In this document: piece by piece, positions 35,396 through 45,765 of the stretch
Numbering within the stretch: position 1 is the stretch's first letter
How the letters are laid out: each line of letters starts with the position of its first letter
Assembly (NCBI RefSeq): GCF_000315485.1
Contig: NZ_JH992943.1
Location: 329,594-393,593, forward strand
From: Bacteroides oleiciplenus YIT 12058
Lineage (GTDB): Bacteria; Bacteroidota; Bacteroidia; Bacteroidales; Bacteroidaceae
Direction of reading: 5' to 3'
DNA length: 64,000 nucleotides
Program-made: the position numbers and the translations under genes
The notes under the pieces: generated by a model
Seen by the model: only the letters and a program-made list of their open reading frames with translations
Databases searched by the model: none
What the model was told of the DNA's origin: nothing

Positions 35396-35953
35396 ATGAA
35401 AAAATTTAGATGTACTGTATGCGGTTACGTATATGAAGGTGATGCCGCTCCTGAGAAATGTCCATTGTGTAAAGCACCTGCAAGCAAGTTTGTAGAAGTA
35501 GTAGAAGCTACAGAAGATGGTCCTCTTACTTTTGCTGACGAACACGTTATCGGTGTAGCTAAAGGTTGTGACGAAGAAATGATTAAAGACCTGAACAACC
35601 ATTTCATGGGCGAATGTACAGAAGTTGGTATGTATTTGGCAATGAGCCGTCAGGCTGACCGCGAAGGTTATCCCGAAGTAGCAGAAGCTTTCAAACGCTA
35701 TGCTTGGGAAGAGGCAGAACACGCTTCTAAATTTGCTGAACTGCTGGGCGACTGCGTATGGGATACAAAGACTAACCTTGAGAAAAGAATGAACGCTGAA
35801 TCAGGTGCTTGCGAAGATAAAAAACGTATTGCTACCCGTGCAAAAGCTCTGAACTTGGATGCTATCCATGATACTGTTCATGAAATGGCTAAAGATGAAG
35901 CTCGTCACGGTAAAGGCTTTGAAGGTCTGTATAACCGTTACTTCAAGAAATAA
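35396..35953 (+). CDS. reverse rubrerythrin (rubredoxin domain N-terminal)
   Basis: A 185-residue protein with a rubredoxin Fe(Cys)4 site at the N-terminus (CTVCGYVYEG and CPLCKAP) and a four-helix diiron rubrerythrin domain behind it (GECTEVGMYLAMSRQAD, YAWEEAEHASKFAEL, HEMAKDEARHGKGFEGL with the ExxH ligands). Normal rubrerythrins have the rubredoxin at the C-terminus, so this is the reversed form known from clostridia and gut anaerobes. It reduces hydrogen peroxide (and possibly oxygen) in the cytoplasm using NAD(P)H-linked electron donors. It lies 51 bp after perR, probably in one unit repressed by it. Confidence 0.95.
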   Translation: MKKFRCTVCGYVYEGDAAPEKCPLCKAPASKFVEVVEATEDGPLTFADEHVIGVAKGCDEEMIKDLNNHFMGECTEVGMYLAMSRQADREGYPEVAEAFKRYAWEEAEHASKFAELLGDCVWDTKTNLEKRMNAESGACEDKKRIATRAKALNLDAIHDTVHEMAKDEARHGKGFEGLYNRYFKK

Positions 35954-35980
35954 TCCTTTTTATATTTCATAAAAAGAGGG

Positions 35981-36012
35981 GGTTGCCGGGAGTTTTCCGG
36001 CAACCTTTTTTA
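35981..36012 (+). terminator. rho-independent terminator after rubrerythrin
   Basis: GGTTGCCGG pairs with CCGGCAACC around a gagtttt loop, followed by a T-run. Confidence 0.92.
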
Positions 36013-36036
36013 TTTCTCCCTCACCACATATGATTG

Positions 36037-36081
36037 ATGTGTAACATATCAATTATCTAATGTTACACATGCCTCTGGATG
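36037..36081. promoter_or_regulatory. candidate HTCS operator before the regulator gene
   Basis: TGTAACA at 36040 and TGTTACA at 36061 are direct repeats exactly 21 bp apart. Read differently, ATGTGTAACAT (36037-36047) and ATGTTACACAT (36060-36070) are also a perfect 11-bp inverted repeat with a 12-bp spacer. The same heptamer, also at 21 bp spacing, is repeated in the downstream susC promoter. Confidence 0.6.
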
Positions 36082-36137
36082 AGATAAAAAAGAGGCTTTT
36101 CTTTAGATATTCTTAGGGAGGTATTACTTTTTTCAGC

Positions 36138-36145
36138 TATTTTTG
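36138..36145 (+). promoter_or_regulatory. -7 element of the HTCS gene
   Basis: TATTTTTG matches TAnnTTTG; 31 bp before the ATG at 36177. The -33 position is weak. Confidence 0.55.
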
Positions 36146-36176
36146 CATTGAAATCGTTAACCTCAATAATAGAGTC

Positions 36177-39100
36177 ATGAAAACACTATTATCTTTTTTA
36201 TTTCTCTTCTTTACAATATGTGGATATGCGCAGTCTGAGAAATAATTCACAGTAGACCGTGAATTATCAAACAGCAACATCAATCAAATATATCAAGCTA
36301 AAAATGGAGTTATATGGATAGCTACGGAAGACGGATTGAATCGTTATGACGGTGCTAAATTCAGTGCGTATAAACATGAAGAAGGAAAGAATTGCTCCTT
36401 GGTAGATAATAATGTACGAGCCATTTTTGAAGATAGCAAAGGACACTTTCTAATAGGTACACAGCGTGGATTACAATTATATGACCCGGCAACCGAACTA
36501 TTTAAAGAAATACCGATCTTATACCAAACAGGAATAAACATGAATGCACACATCTCCATAATAGTGGAACGGAAAAATGGAGATATCTTAATTGGCACGG
36601 CGGGGCATGGTATCTATTCGCTACGTTTAGATGAACCAGAAGCAGTCATCACAGAAAACCAGCTTGTACCCAGTTTTTTTATCAAATATATATTCGAAGA
36701 TCAAGCTGAAAATCTTTGGATCTCTACAGAAGGGAAAGGTGTATACTGTATTGATATCTCAGGAAATACACATCACTACTTCACCGGGAAGGAAAATGCC
36801 TGGAACATCGTTACCAATATATGCGAAGATGAGAAAGGACGTATTTATGCCAGCAGCATAAGCAAAGGGATGTTCATTTATGACCCCAAAAAAGATATAT
36901 TCGAGCCCATTCCTTGTCCAATACTTCCCCGCCTCCCCATTAATACTTTGCATGCTGCCGGACAAGGGAAAATCTATATAGGTACGATAGGTTATGGTAT
37001 AAAAGTATATGATACTTATACACAGCAAATAAAAGAAAGTGAATTTAGCTTCACTACTTTTGACTTCAATAAAGCAGATGTATATGCAATCATGAAGGAT
37101 AAAGCAGATAATTTGTGGCTAGGTATCAACGCAAAGGGAGTTATGCTACTCCCTGCCACAACTAACCAATTCAAATACATGGGGCATAAATCATTAACAA
37201 CAAACCAAATTGGTTCAAACAGCATCAAATCAGTTTGCAAAGATAGCGAAGGAACATTATGGCTTGGAACTGCTAATGATGGTATTTACGGATTAAAAGG
37301 CAAGAACAGACCAACAATACATTTTGAACACAAAGACAATGGACAATCTGTGCCCTCTACTATTGTTAGTATCCATCAGACACCAGACGGACGCATATGG
37401 CTGGCCTCTCCATTGGAAGGATTAGCTGAAATGGATCCGAAAACCGGAACATGCCGCTATTACAAACTACAAGACAGGAATCAAAACGATGTCAGGAACA
37501 TCTCATGCCTGACTTCTGACAAAGATGGAGAACGTCTATGGATAGCAGCTATGGGGGGAGGTCTCTTCTATATGGACCTAAAAACGGGAAATATTAACAG
37601 ATGTGGTTCTTTTGAAAACGGTAAAGAATACCAGGAAAACTACAATGTACTTCATAATGGCTGGATAGCCTCACTGCTCTATACCCGAAATCATAAATTA
37701 TACATTGGAACATACGATGGTCTGGGTTGCCTGGATACAAAAACAATGAGTTTCACCTCAACTTACGGCAAAAACAGATTATTCTCAGGGAGCATTATTC
37801 AAACACTTTTCGAAGATGAAAAAGGAGATATCTGGGCAGGAACAACCAAAGGACTCCTCCATATTGACGGACAAAATGGTAGCTCCCAAATTTATACTAC
37901 ACATAACGGATTACCCAACAATACAATTTGTGCCATACAAGGTAACAATGAAAACGGATTATGGATTAGTACCAACTATGGTATTACAAACCTGAATCTG
38001 CAAACAAACAATTTCATCAATTACTACGCTGGAAATGGATTACAAGGGAATGAATTCAGTAAGAATGCTGCTTGTACTGACGAAAATGGATACCTTATCT
38101 TCGGTGGTATTAATGGCATCACTTTTTTCCAACCATCAGAGATCACCATGGAAGTTAAGAAGCCGGAGGTGAGAATTGCAGATTTCTATATCCATAACAA
38201 AGCCGTTAAAAAAGGAACAAAATCCGGTAAACACACAATCATCAATACGAGTTTGCAGGATGCAAAACAATTCCGTTTATGCTATAAAGACAATTCATTC
38301 AGTATAGAGTTTTCAGCTATGGAATTCTATAACCCAGAACGCATCACATATCTATATTCCATGAACGGAGCTACCTGGACTGCATTGGCACCAGGTGTCA
38401 ATAGAGTTTCATTTAGTGACCTGGCTCCGGGAATCTATCATTTCAGAATGAAAGCTAAAAACTACACAGTTTACTCAGAAGAAAAAGAAATCACCATACA
38501 GATAGATCCAGCATGGTGGGTGTCAGGTTGGGCTAAATTAATATATACGATATTACTACTGACAGTAATCGGCTTTATCATCATGCAGATACGGCATCGC
38601 TACCAGATACGGCAACAGATGTTGCAACACATTCATGCTGAGCAAATAAACGAAGCCAAACTACAGTTTTTCATCAATATTTCACATGAAATACGAACAC
38701 CGATGTCCCTCATCATAAGCCCTCTGCAACAATTAATGGTCAAAGACAAAGATGCAGAATGCAGAAAGCTCTATGCCACTATACAACGAAATGCAGAACG
38801 TATTCTACAACTGGTAAACCAACTAATGGATATCCGGAAAATAGACAAAGGGCAAATGTCACTCACATTCAGGAAAATGGAAATAGTGAGTTTTACACAG
38901 GATATCTTAGCAACTTTTGATCAGCAGATAAAATCCAAGAAGCTCCAGCTGAACTTCCAGACATCCGCCCCTGAAATAGATTTGTGGATAGATGTCAAGA
39001 ACTTCGATAAAATCATATTAAATCTGCTTTCCAATGCCTGTAAGTTTACCCCTGAAAACGGACAAGTGGAAGTCAGCATCAACACAGGTGAAGATAATAC

Positions 39101-40295
39101 CCAGCAAGAAAATGCACCTTTACGCCACTATATTGAACTGACAGTAACAGATAGTGGCATCGGAATTGCCCCTGCTGAACGCGAACATATATTCGAACGC
39201 TTCTACCAGATACGGAACAGTTCTAATAATTCAAATATCGGAACCGGCATCGGACTGCATCTGACACGGTCTTTGGTTGAACTACATTATGGAAACATCC
39301 GCGTAGAAGATAATGGAGAAGGACAAGCTGGTTCCCGTTTTATAATACGGCTACCATTAGGACATGCTCACTTGAAAAAAGAAGAAATTGAAGAAGATAC
39401 AATAACTAAAACTAACGTTACAACAGAACATACTGAAACCAACTATATGCAGACTGTCCCCTCTTTGCCATGCGATGACAATGAGGAATCAGACAGTAAA
39501 GTGCGTGCCCGCAGCCGCCGGCACGTACTTATAGTAGAAGATGATGAAGAAATCCGCCGTTACATCTGCCGTGAATTGAGCAATGACTTTTATATGACTG
39601 AATGCAGTAATGGCAAAGAAGCATTAGCGGCGATATTAAAACAGGCACCTGATCTCGTAATCAGTGATGTAATGATGCCAGAAATGGACGGTTTAACACT
39701 ATGCCGTAAGATACGCCAGAACGTAAATATCAATTATCTACCTATTATCCTGCTCACTGCCCGTACTCGCGAAGAAGATAATCTGGAAGGATTAGAAACA
39801 GGTGCTGACGCTTACCTGATGAAACCATTCAGTATTGAGCTATTAAGAAAGACCGCTCTAAGCCTGATCCGTAGGCGGGAGCAACTGCGCAACACCTTCA
39901 GTGGCCGTCAGAATCAAGAAGAGCAGGTATCAATCCCTGAAGTAAAATCTCCCGATGACCGGCTAATGGAACGTGTTATGCGCGTTATCAATGAAAATCT
40001 GGGTAATCCGGCATTAACGGTAGAAATGATCAGTTCGGAAGTCGGCATCAGCCGTGTTCACTTACACCGTAAACTTAAAGAGTTAACAAACCAAACCACG
40101 CAGCATCTCATCCGTAACGTACGCTTGAAACAAGCTGCCTCCCTGCTGGCAGAAAAGCGGCACAGTATAACAGAAGTGGCGACATTAACCGGATTTACAC
40201 ATCCGACCTATTTTGCCACGGCATTCCGTGAAATGTATGGTGTATCCCCATCTGAATATATGGAACAGCATGCAGGACAAGATAAAGCTAATTGA
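36177..40295 (+). CDS. hybrid two-component system regulator with an in-frame stop at codon 23 (possible pseudogene)
   Basis: From ATG 36177 a signal peptide (MKTLLSFLFLFFTICGYAQS) is followed at codon 23 by TAA (36243-36245); in the same frame the expected first propeller motifs continue (FTVDRELSNSNINQIYQ, IWIATEDGLNRYDG) for 1349 codons without another stop. Numbered from that ATG: two periplasmic beta-propellers (~25-720, LWLGTANDGIYG-type repeats), Y_Y_Y (~730-800), a membrane helix (AKLIYTILLLTVIGFIIMQ), HisKA with His837 (ISHEIRTPMS), HATPase (NLLSNACKFTPE, GTGIGLHLTRSL), receiver with Asp1164 (VISDVMMPEMDG) and AraC-type HTH. Such proteins sense oligosaccharides and switch on their adjacent locus. 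Without the signal peptide (for example from TTG 36336) the sensor would not reach the periplasm. Sequencing error or recent nonsense mutation are both possible. Confidence 0.88.
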
Positions 40296-40344
40296 TTCCA
40301 TTCCATCATTCGGGAAAATAAGAAAATGAAGTCCATTCTTAATG

Positions 40345-40387
40345 CCTAAGGCCAATCTCAAAAATATTTAGCCTTAGGTACAGTTTT
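40345..40387 (+). terminator. possible terminator hairpin after HTCS
   Basis: CCTAAGGC (40345-40352) pairs with GCCTTAGG (40371-40378); only a weak T-stretch (gttttc) follows. Confidence 0.45.
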
Positions 40388-40462
40388 CAAGCTCCATACA
40401 GTTGCCAGACAACACTATTACAGGCACTTTCAATCACATAATATTCCTCCCAAAAACGACTG

Positions 40463-40546
40463 TGTTACATCAATTAAAATCCATGTTACACCCTTAATAC
40501 AGAATGCAACATCAGTTAATCTTTCTGCAATAGTAACATATTAGCT
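40463..40546. promoter_or_regulatory. four 21-bp-spaced direct repeats, candidate HTCS binding array
   Basis: Heptamers TGTTACA (40463), TGTTACA (40484), TGCAACA (40505) and TGCAATA (40526) lie at an exact 21-bp period, two helical turns. The last repeat touches the -33 position of the promoter whose -7 element is at 40564. Direct repeats with this period are typical of AraC-family DNA binding. Assigning the site to the HTCS upstream is inference. Confidence 0.75.
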
Positions 40547-40563
40547 ACTATTATCATACTTTC

Positions 40564-40571
40564 TACATTTG
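40564..40571 (+). promoter_or_regulatory. -7 element of the xylan locus promoter
   Basis: TACATTTG matches TAnnTTTG; TTAG 19 bp upstream (40541) is a poor -33 element, as expected for an activator-dependent promoter. It leaves a leader of about 130 bases before the susC start. Confidence 0.65.
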
Positions 40572-40707
40572 TCTCCGGGAACAAAAAGTTCTTTATCATT
40601 CATTTATTAATCTTAAAAACTAACAGAATTATGAAAAGCATGTATGACAACAGTTAACCCTACTTTATGACATCAGAGAAAATATAGTTATTAACTATCT
40701 TAAACTA

Positions 40708-43700
40708 ATGGTAATGAAAAATGTAAAAAAGAAAATTCAAAGGATTCCTTACTTGTTTCTTTTGATGCTTTTCAGCTGCCTGACAGCTTCGGCACAACAA
40801 GGAATAACAGTGAAAGGAACAGTCGTGGACGACAATGGAGAGACGATTATTGGAGCCTCAGTAGTTGTAAAAGGTAATAATTCAATAGGTACAATCTCAG
40901 ATATAGACGGTAATTTTATGTTGACCGTGCCCAATGAGAAATCTATTCTTGTCGTTTCGTTTGTAGGTATGGAGGCACAGGAAGTGAAAGCTTCCAAAGG
41001 AATAATGAAAGTGATTCTGAAAGATGACACACAGCTATTGGACGAAGTAGTTGTAGTAGGTTATGGACAGCAGAAAAAAGCATCAGTAGTGGGAGCCATC
41101 ACACAGACTTCCGGAAAGACGCTGGAACGATCCGGAGTAAGCAATTTGGGAGCTGCCTTAACGGGTAATCTTCCAGGTGTCATCACTTCCAGTTCTACTG
41201 GTATGCCCGGTGCAGAAGACCCTAAAATCATTATCCGTACACAGAGTTCATGGAACAACAGTGAACCCTTGGTGTTGGTAGACGGTATTGAGCGTGAAAT
41301 GAGTTCGGTAGATATCTCCTCCGTAGAAAACATTTCGGTATTGAAGGATGCATCAGCTACTGCAGTTTATGGAGTGAAAGGTGCCAACGGCGTAATCCTC
41401 ATTACTACCAAACGCGGTAAAGAAGGAAAGGCCAACGTACAGATCAAGGCCAATATGACGGCTAAAGTAGTATCGAAGCTCCCTGAAAAGTATGACGCTT
41501 ACGATACATTTTATCTAATGAACAATTCTATTGAGCGCGAAGCTGGTCTCAATCCTGCCGGATGGGCCAACTATACACCGGCAGCCATCATCGACAAGTA
41601 TCGTCATCCGGCCAATGCCGAGGAATGGGACCGCTATCCTAATGTGGATTGGGAGAAGGAGCTTTTCAAGAAAGCCGCCATGTCCTACAACACTAGTGTC
41701 AACGTATCGGGTGGTACAAAAGTAGTGAATTACTTTGCAGCTGTGGATTTCGTGAACGAAGGAGACTTGTTCAAAAGCTTCGAAAACGGCCGTGGTTATA
41801 ACTCCGGCTTCGGCTATAATCGTATCAACGTGCGCAGTAACTTAGACTTCCACTTGACCAAAACCACCAAATTCTCTACCAACCTGTTCGGTTCGAACGC
41901 ACAACGTCAGTTGCCTTGGGATATGAACGACAATGATACCGGTTTCTGGAACTCAGCCTATAAGTCCGCTCCTGATGCCATGCGTCCCATCTATTCCAAT
42001 GGCATGTGGGGATGGTATGCCCCACGCGATGCTGATGTACCCAACTCGGCCTACTTCCTGGCTGTGGGTGGTAAAGAAAAACGTACCACCACCAAAATGA
42101 CAACTGACTTCATTCTGGAGCAGGACTTAGCCATGCTGACAAAAGGACTGAGATTCAAGGCAAACTTCTCTATGGACTACACTTTTGCAGAAAATAAACG
42201 TGGTCTCAGTGACCAATACAACGATGCACAACGCATCTGGGTGGATCCCGATACAGGCAATATCTCCTATAAATTTGATCCTGATACAGGAACCGGACTT
42301 GACAAGGTTATCAACCCTATCTATTGGTTACAGCAGTCCGGTAGTGCCAACATCGGTGCCACTTATCGTAAGCTTTATTACTCTATGCAGCTTGACTATG
42401 CCCGCACTTTCGGCAAACATGAAGTGACCGTTCTTGGCCTTTTCAGCCGATTAAAGGAGGCACAAGGAAGTGTTTTCCCCATCTATCGGGAAGACTGGGT
42501 GTTCCGCCTGACTTATAACTACGCCATGCGCTATTTCTTTGAGGCTAATGGTGCTTATAACGGCTCTGAGGAATTCGGTCCTGATTATCGTTTCGCTTTC
42601 TTCCCTTCCCTCTCACTGGGCTGGATGATTAGTGAAGAGAAGTTTATGAAACAACTGAAATTTGTCGATATGCTGAAGCTTCGCGCTTCCTGGGGACGAG
42701 TAGGTGATGATGCTGTGGTTGCTCCATGGCAGAGATTTACAGCAGGCCGCTTCTTATACAAAGATCAACTGAGCAATGGTGGTAACACTGTTATGGGTAG
42801 CATTAATCCGGACAATTCTCCTTATACCCACTGGAAAATCTCTTCACTAGGTAACTCTAATGTTTCTTGGGAAACTGTAGAGAAACGTAATATCGGTTTG
42901 GATTATGCTTTCTTTAACGGACTGGTAGCAGGTTCAGTAGACGTATTCAATGATACTCGCACGGACATTATAGTTAGTGGTGATAGCCGTGCTATCCCTT
43001 CCTATTTTGGCGCAACGGCTCCTCGAGCTAATTTAGGTAAAGTCAATAGCCACGGCTACGAATTAGAATTGCGTTTGAACCATGTATTCAACAACGGTTT
43101 ACGTGCCTGGCTGAACACCAGTATGACTCATGCCATCAATGAAATCAAGTTCAGAGATGATGCCCCCTTGTTACCTGCTTATCAGAAAGGAGCCGGACAT
43201 ACCATCAACCAAGTCTATTCATACATAGACCATGGCAATCTGGCTACTTGGGATGATGTGATAGGTAGCAGTACCTGGACAACCGGAAATGATATGAAAT
43301 TACCGGGTGATTATAATATCATTGACTTCAATGGCGACGGTATAGTTGACAACGACGACCGCGCTCCCTATCAGTATGCCAGTACCCCACAAAACACCTA
43401 CAATGCTTCTCTCGGTTTTGACTGGAAAGGATTCAGTTGCTTCGCCCAATTCTATGGTGTAACCAATGTAACCCGTGAAGTCAATTTTCCGACGTTCCGT
43501 TCCACAGCCCACGTAGCTTATGCAGAAGGCACATATTGGACACCAGGAGGAACAGCTACCCTGCCCATTCCTCGTTGGGGAACCACTGTAGACGCAGCAG
43601 CAACCGGCACACGCTATTGGTATGACGGTGCTTACCTTCGCCTGAAAACTGTCGAATTGTCCTATACTTTCAAGAACAATTGGCTGAAGAAAATGGGAAT

Positions 43701-43851
43701 CAACTCCTGCCGCCTCTACCTGAACGGTGACAACCTCTATATGTGGACCGATATGCCGGATGACCGTGAAGCCAACTACGGCACAGGCTCTTCAGACGGT
43801 GCCTATCCTACGGTACGCCGTTTCAATCTCGGTATCGATATAACCTTATAA
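40708..43851 (+). CDS. SusC-like TonB-dependent transporter, first of tandem pair (XusA-like)
   Basis: A 1047-residue outer membrane transporter. Start ATG 40708 (or 40714). It has a signal peptide (FLLMLFSCLTASA), a carboxypeptidase-like regulatory domain (VKGTVVDDNGETIIGASVVV), a TonB-box-like region (LDEVVVVGYGQQKKASVVGA), plug (LVLVDGIEREM, VLKDASATAVYGVKGANGVI, TTKRGK) and a barrel ending NLGIDITL. It would take up xylo-oligosaccharides with the SusD encoded 16 bp downstream. In xylan loci of Bacteroides and Prevotella two SusC/SusD pairs in tandem (xusA-xusD) are usual, and that order is seen here. Confidence 0.95.
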   Translation: MVMKNVKKKIQRIPYLFLLMLFSCLTASAQQGITVKGTVVDDNGETIIGASVVVKGNNSIGTISDIDGNFMLTVPNEKSILVVSFVGMEAQEVKASKGIMKVILKDDTQLLDEVVVVGYGQQKKASVVGAITQTSGKTLERSGVSNLGAALTGNLPGVITSSSTGMPGAEDPKIIIRTQSSWNNSEPLVLVDGIEREMSSVDISSVENISVLKDASATAVYGVKGANGVILITTKRGKEGKANVQIKANMTAKVVSKLPEKYDAYDTFYLMNNSIEREAGLNPAGWANYTPAAIIDKYRHPANAEEWDRYPNVDWEKELFKKAAMSYNTSVNVSGGTKVVNYFAAVDFVNEGDLFKSFENGRGYNSGFGYNRINVRSNLDFHLTKTTKFSTNLFGSNAQRQLPWDMNDNDTGFWNSAYKSAPDAMRPIYSNGMWGWYAPRDADVPNSAYFLAVGGKEKRTTTKMTTDFILEQDLAMLTKGLRFKANFSMDYTFAENKRGLSDQYNDAQRIWVDPDTGNISYKFDPDTGTGLDKVINPIYWLQQSGSANIGATYRKLYYSMQLDYARTFGKHEVTVLGLFSRLKEAQGSVFPIYREDWVFRLTYNYAMRYFFEANGAYNGSEEFGPDYRFAFFPSLSLGWMISEEKFMKQLKFVDMLKLRASWGRVGDDAVVAPWQRFTAGRFLYKDQLSNGGNTVMGSINPDNSPYTHWKISSLGNSNVSWETVEKRNIGLDYAFFNGLVAGSVDVFNDTRTDIIVSGDSRAIPSYFGATAPRANLGKVNSHGYELELRLNHVFNNGLRAWLNTSMTHAINEIKFRDDAPLLPAYQKGAGHTINQVYSYIDHGNLATWDDVIGSSTWTTGNDMKLPGDYNIIDFNGDGIVDNDDRAPYQYASTPQNTYNASLGFDWKGFSCFAQFYGVTNVTREVNFPTFRSTAHVAYAEGTYWTPGGTATLPIPRWGTTVDAAATGTRYWYDGAYLRLKTVELSYTFKNNWLKKMGINSCRLYLNGDNLYMWTDMPDDREANYGTGSSDGAYPTVRRFNLGIDITL

Positions 43852-43867
43852 TAACGAAGAGATGATT

Positions 43868-45745
43868 ATGAATAAATATATCAATAAACTATTTGTGATG
43901 TCGGCCATTGCAATGGCAGGCATGATGGGGATAACCTCGTGTACCGACTATTTGGACAAAGCTCCGGAAAGTGACTACCAAGAAAATGACCCCTACAAGA
44001 ATTTCAAGAATTTCCAAGGTTTCACAGAGGAACTCTATAACTGCATCCCAGTAGTCTCGAACAACAAAGATGCCGGACATACTTGCTTCAACTATGGTGA
44101 AGAAGAATACTGGGAGCCGCAAGAAATGCGTATGCAAGCTCGTAGCGTAGACAACGGGGACTTTTGGGGTTGGACAACTGCTTACTATGGTTACCCGAAC
44201 AATCAAGGGGCGGCAGGTTCAGCAAACCGAACTGACAAAGGTCACTTATGGGCCAATTCTTGGTATGCTATCCGTAAAGCCAACATAGGTATCGCCAACC
44301 TCAGCAATTTAGTAAGCGCTACGGAAGAAGAACGTAATCTCATAGAAGGACAGCTTTACTTCTTCCGCGCATGGTTCCACTTCATGCTGATGGAATGGTG
44401 GGGTGGCATGCCCTATATCGATGAGGTGTTGCCTTCAGACGTGACTCCTACATTGGCCCGTCTTAGTTGGCAAGAATGTGCTGAAAAATGTGTAGCCGAC
44501 TTTGAACATGCGGCAGGTTTGCTTCCTGTCGACTGGGACGCAACAACCGCCGGAAAAACGACACTGGGCAAGAACAATATGCGTATCAACCGTATCATGG
44601 CTTTAGCCTACAAAGGCAAAACCTTGCTCTGGGCAGGTAGTCCGTTAATGAACTGGACTTCGGGTGGTGCGAAAGAATACAATACAGAGTTGTGCAAACG
44701 AGCTGCCGATGCTTTTGGACAAGCACTTGCCCTTACCGAATCAACCAACCGTTATGAACTGGCTAACTTCTCCGAATACAATGACATCTTCCTTTTACAC
44801 AACTCCAGCGGTAAACTGAATGGAGTGAGAGAATCCATCTTCATGGAGAATATCAAGGATTATGCTGCACGCTGGCGCTGGAACATGGTCAATGATTTCC
44901 GGCCGCAATCCATTGAGTATTCCGGTATCAAGTGCTATCCCACAGCCAACTACGTGAATTACTACGGAATGCAGAACGGTTATCCGATTAATGATATGAC
45001 AAAAGCAGATGCAGAATCGGGTTATGACCCTACACATCCTTGGAAGAATCGTGATCCACGTTTCTACAAAACTATCATGTTCGATGGCGTGAAATGGAAA
45101 AATACCGGTGGTGCAGGTGGAACAGCAGAATTGTTCACCGGAGGTCGGGAGAGTGAAGAGGCAAACGAAAAGAAAGGTTGCTTCACAGCCTATATGAATA
45201 GCAAACTTTGCCCGCAATTAATGAACACAGTTGATGGTTACAAAGAAAACAACATTATGATTCTCAGCCTTATGCGCCTGGCTGATGTTTATTTGATGTA
45301 TGCTGAAGCTACAGTTGTAGGCTACAACGGTCCGAAGGAGAAAGCCACAACTTACTCACTCACAGCCGAAGAAGCATTGAACAAGATCCGCGAGCGTGCT
45401 GGTGTAGCCCCCGTACTCGAGAAATTCCTGGGTAGCACTGCTGACTTTCTGGGTGAATTGCGCCGCGAACGTGCTGTGGAACTATCCTTTGAAGGTTTCC
45501 GCTTTACCGACCTTCGCCGCTGGATGCTTCTTACTCAATATCCTTACACGCTGAAGACAAAGATTGAATTCGACCGCGCCAATCCTAATGACTATAATTA
45601 CGATGCACCGGAAGAAAACGCTATCAAGAATTTACGTGAAATAGTATTGCTGGAGCGTAAATATACCGATAGACACTATTGGTATCCGCTTCCCAAAAAG
45701 GATGTCAGCATGTATGAAGGATTTTATCAGAATCCCGGATGGTAA
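43868..45745 (+). CDS. SusD-like lipoprotein, partner of the first SusC (XusB-like)
   Basis: A SusD/RagB family lipoprotein of ~625 residues with signal MNKYINKLFVMSAIAMAG and lipobox ITSC followed by TDYLDKAPES. ATG 43868 is preferred to 43862 since AGAG lies at good distance. TPR core (EGQLYFFRAWFHFMLMEWWG) and C-terminal family signature ELRRERAVELSFEGFRFTDLRRW are present. It binds glycan at the surface and forms a complex with the SusC encoded upstream. Confidence 0.94.
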   Translation: MNKYINKLFVMSAIAMAGMMGITSCTDYLDKAPESDYQENDPYKNFKNFQGFTEELYNCIPVVSNNKDAGHTCFNYGEEEYWEPQEMRMQARSVDNGDFWGWTTAYYGYPNNQGAAGSANRTDKGHLWANSWYAIRKANIGIANLSNLVSATEEERNLIEGQLYFFRAWFHFMLMEWWGGMPYIDEVLPSDVTPTLARLSWQECAEKCVADFEHAAGLLPVDWDATTAGKTTLGKNNMRINRIMALAYKGKTLLWAGSPLMNWTSGGAKEYNTELCKRAADAFGQALALTESTNRYELANFSEYNDIFLLHNSSGKLNGVRESIFMENIKDYAARWRWNMVNDFRPQSIEYSGIKCYPTANYVNYYGMQNGYPINDMTKADAESGYDPTHPWKNRDPRFYKTIMFDGVKWKNTGGAGGTAELFTGGRESEEANEKKGCFTAYMNSKLCPQLMNTVDGYKENNIMILSLMRLADVYLMYAEATVVGYNGPKEKATTYSLTAEEALNKIRERAGVAPVLEKFLGSTADFLGELRRERAVELSFEGFRFTDLRRWMLLTQYPYTLKTKIEFDRANPNDYNYDAPEENAIKNLREIVLLERKYTDRHYWYPLPKKDVSMYEGFYQNPGW

Positions 45746-45765
45746 TCTTGACGTATTAACTAATA

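Noticed and set aside
36336..40295. HTCS as an intact gene starting at TTG 36336
   Set aside because: This start falls inside the first propeller motif and lacks a signal peptide; the same frame extends to a proper signal peptide beyond the TAA, so the interrupted long gene is the better reading.
40463..40546. CRISPR-like array from regular 21-bp spacing
   Set aside because: Only a 7-bp core is shared and the array sits at a promoter; it fits an activator binding site.
40631..40657. Eight-codon leader peptide before susC
   Set aside because: ATG-to-TAA frame exists (MKSMYDNS) but nothing such as a attenuator hairpin or codon bias supports a role.
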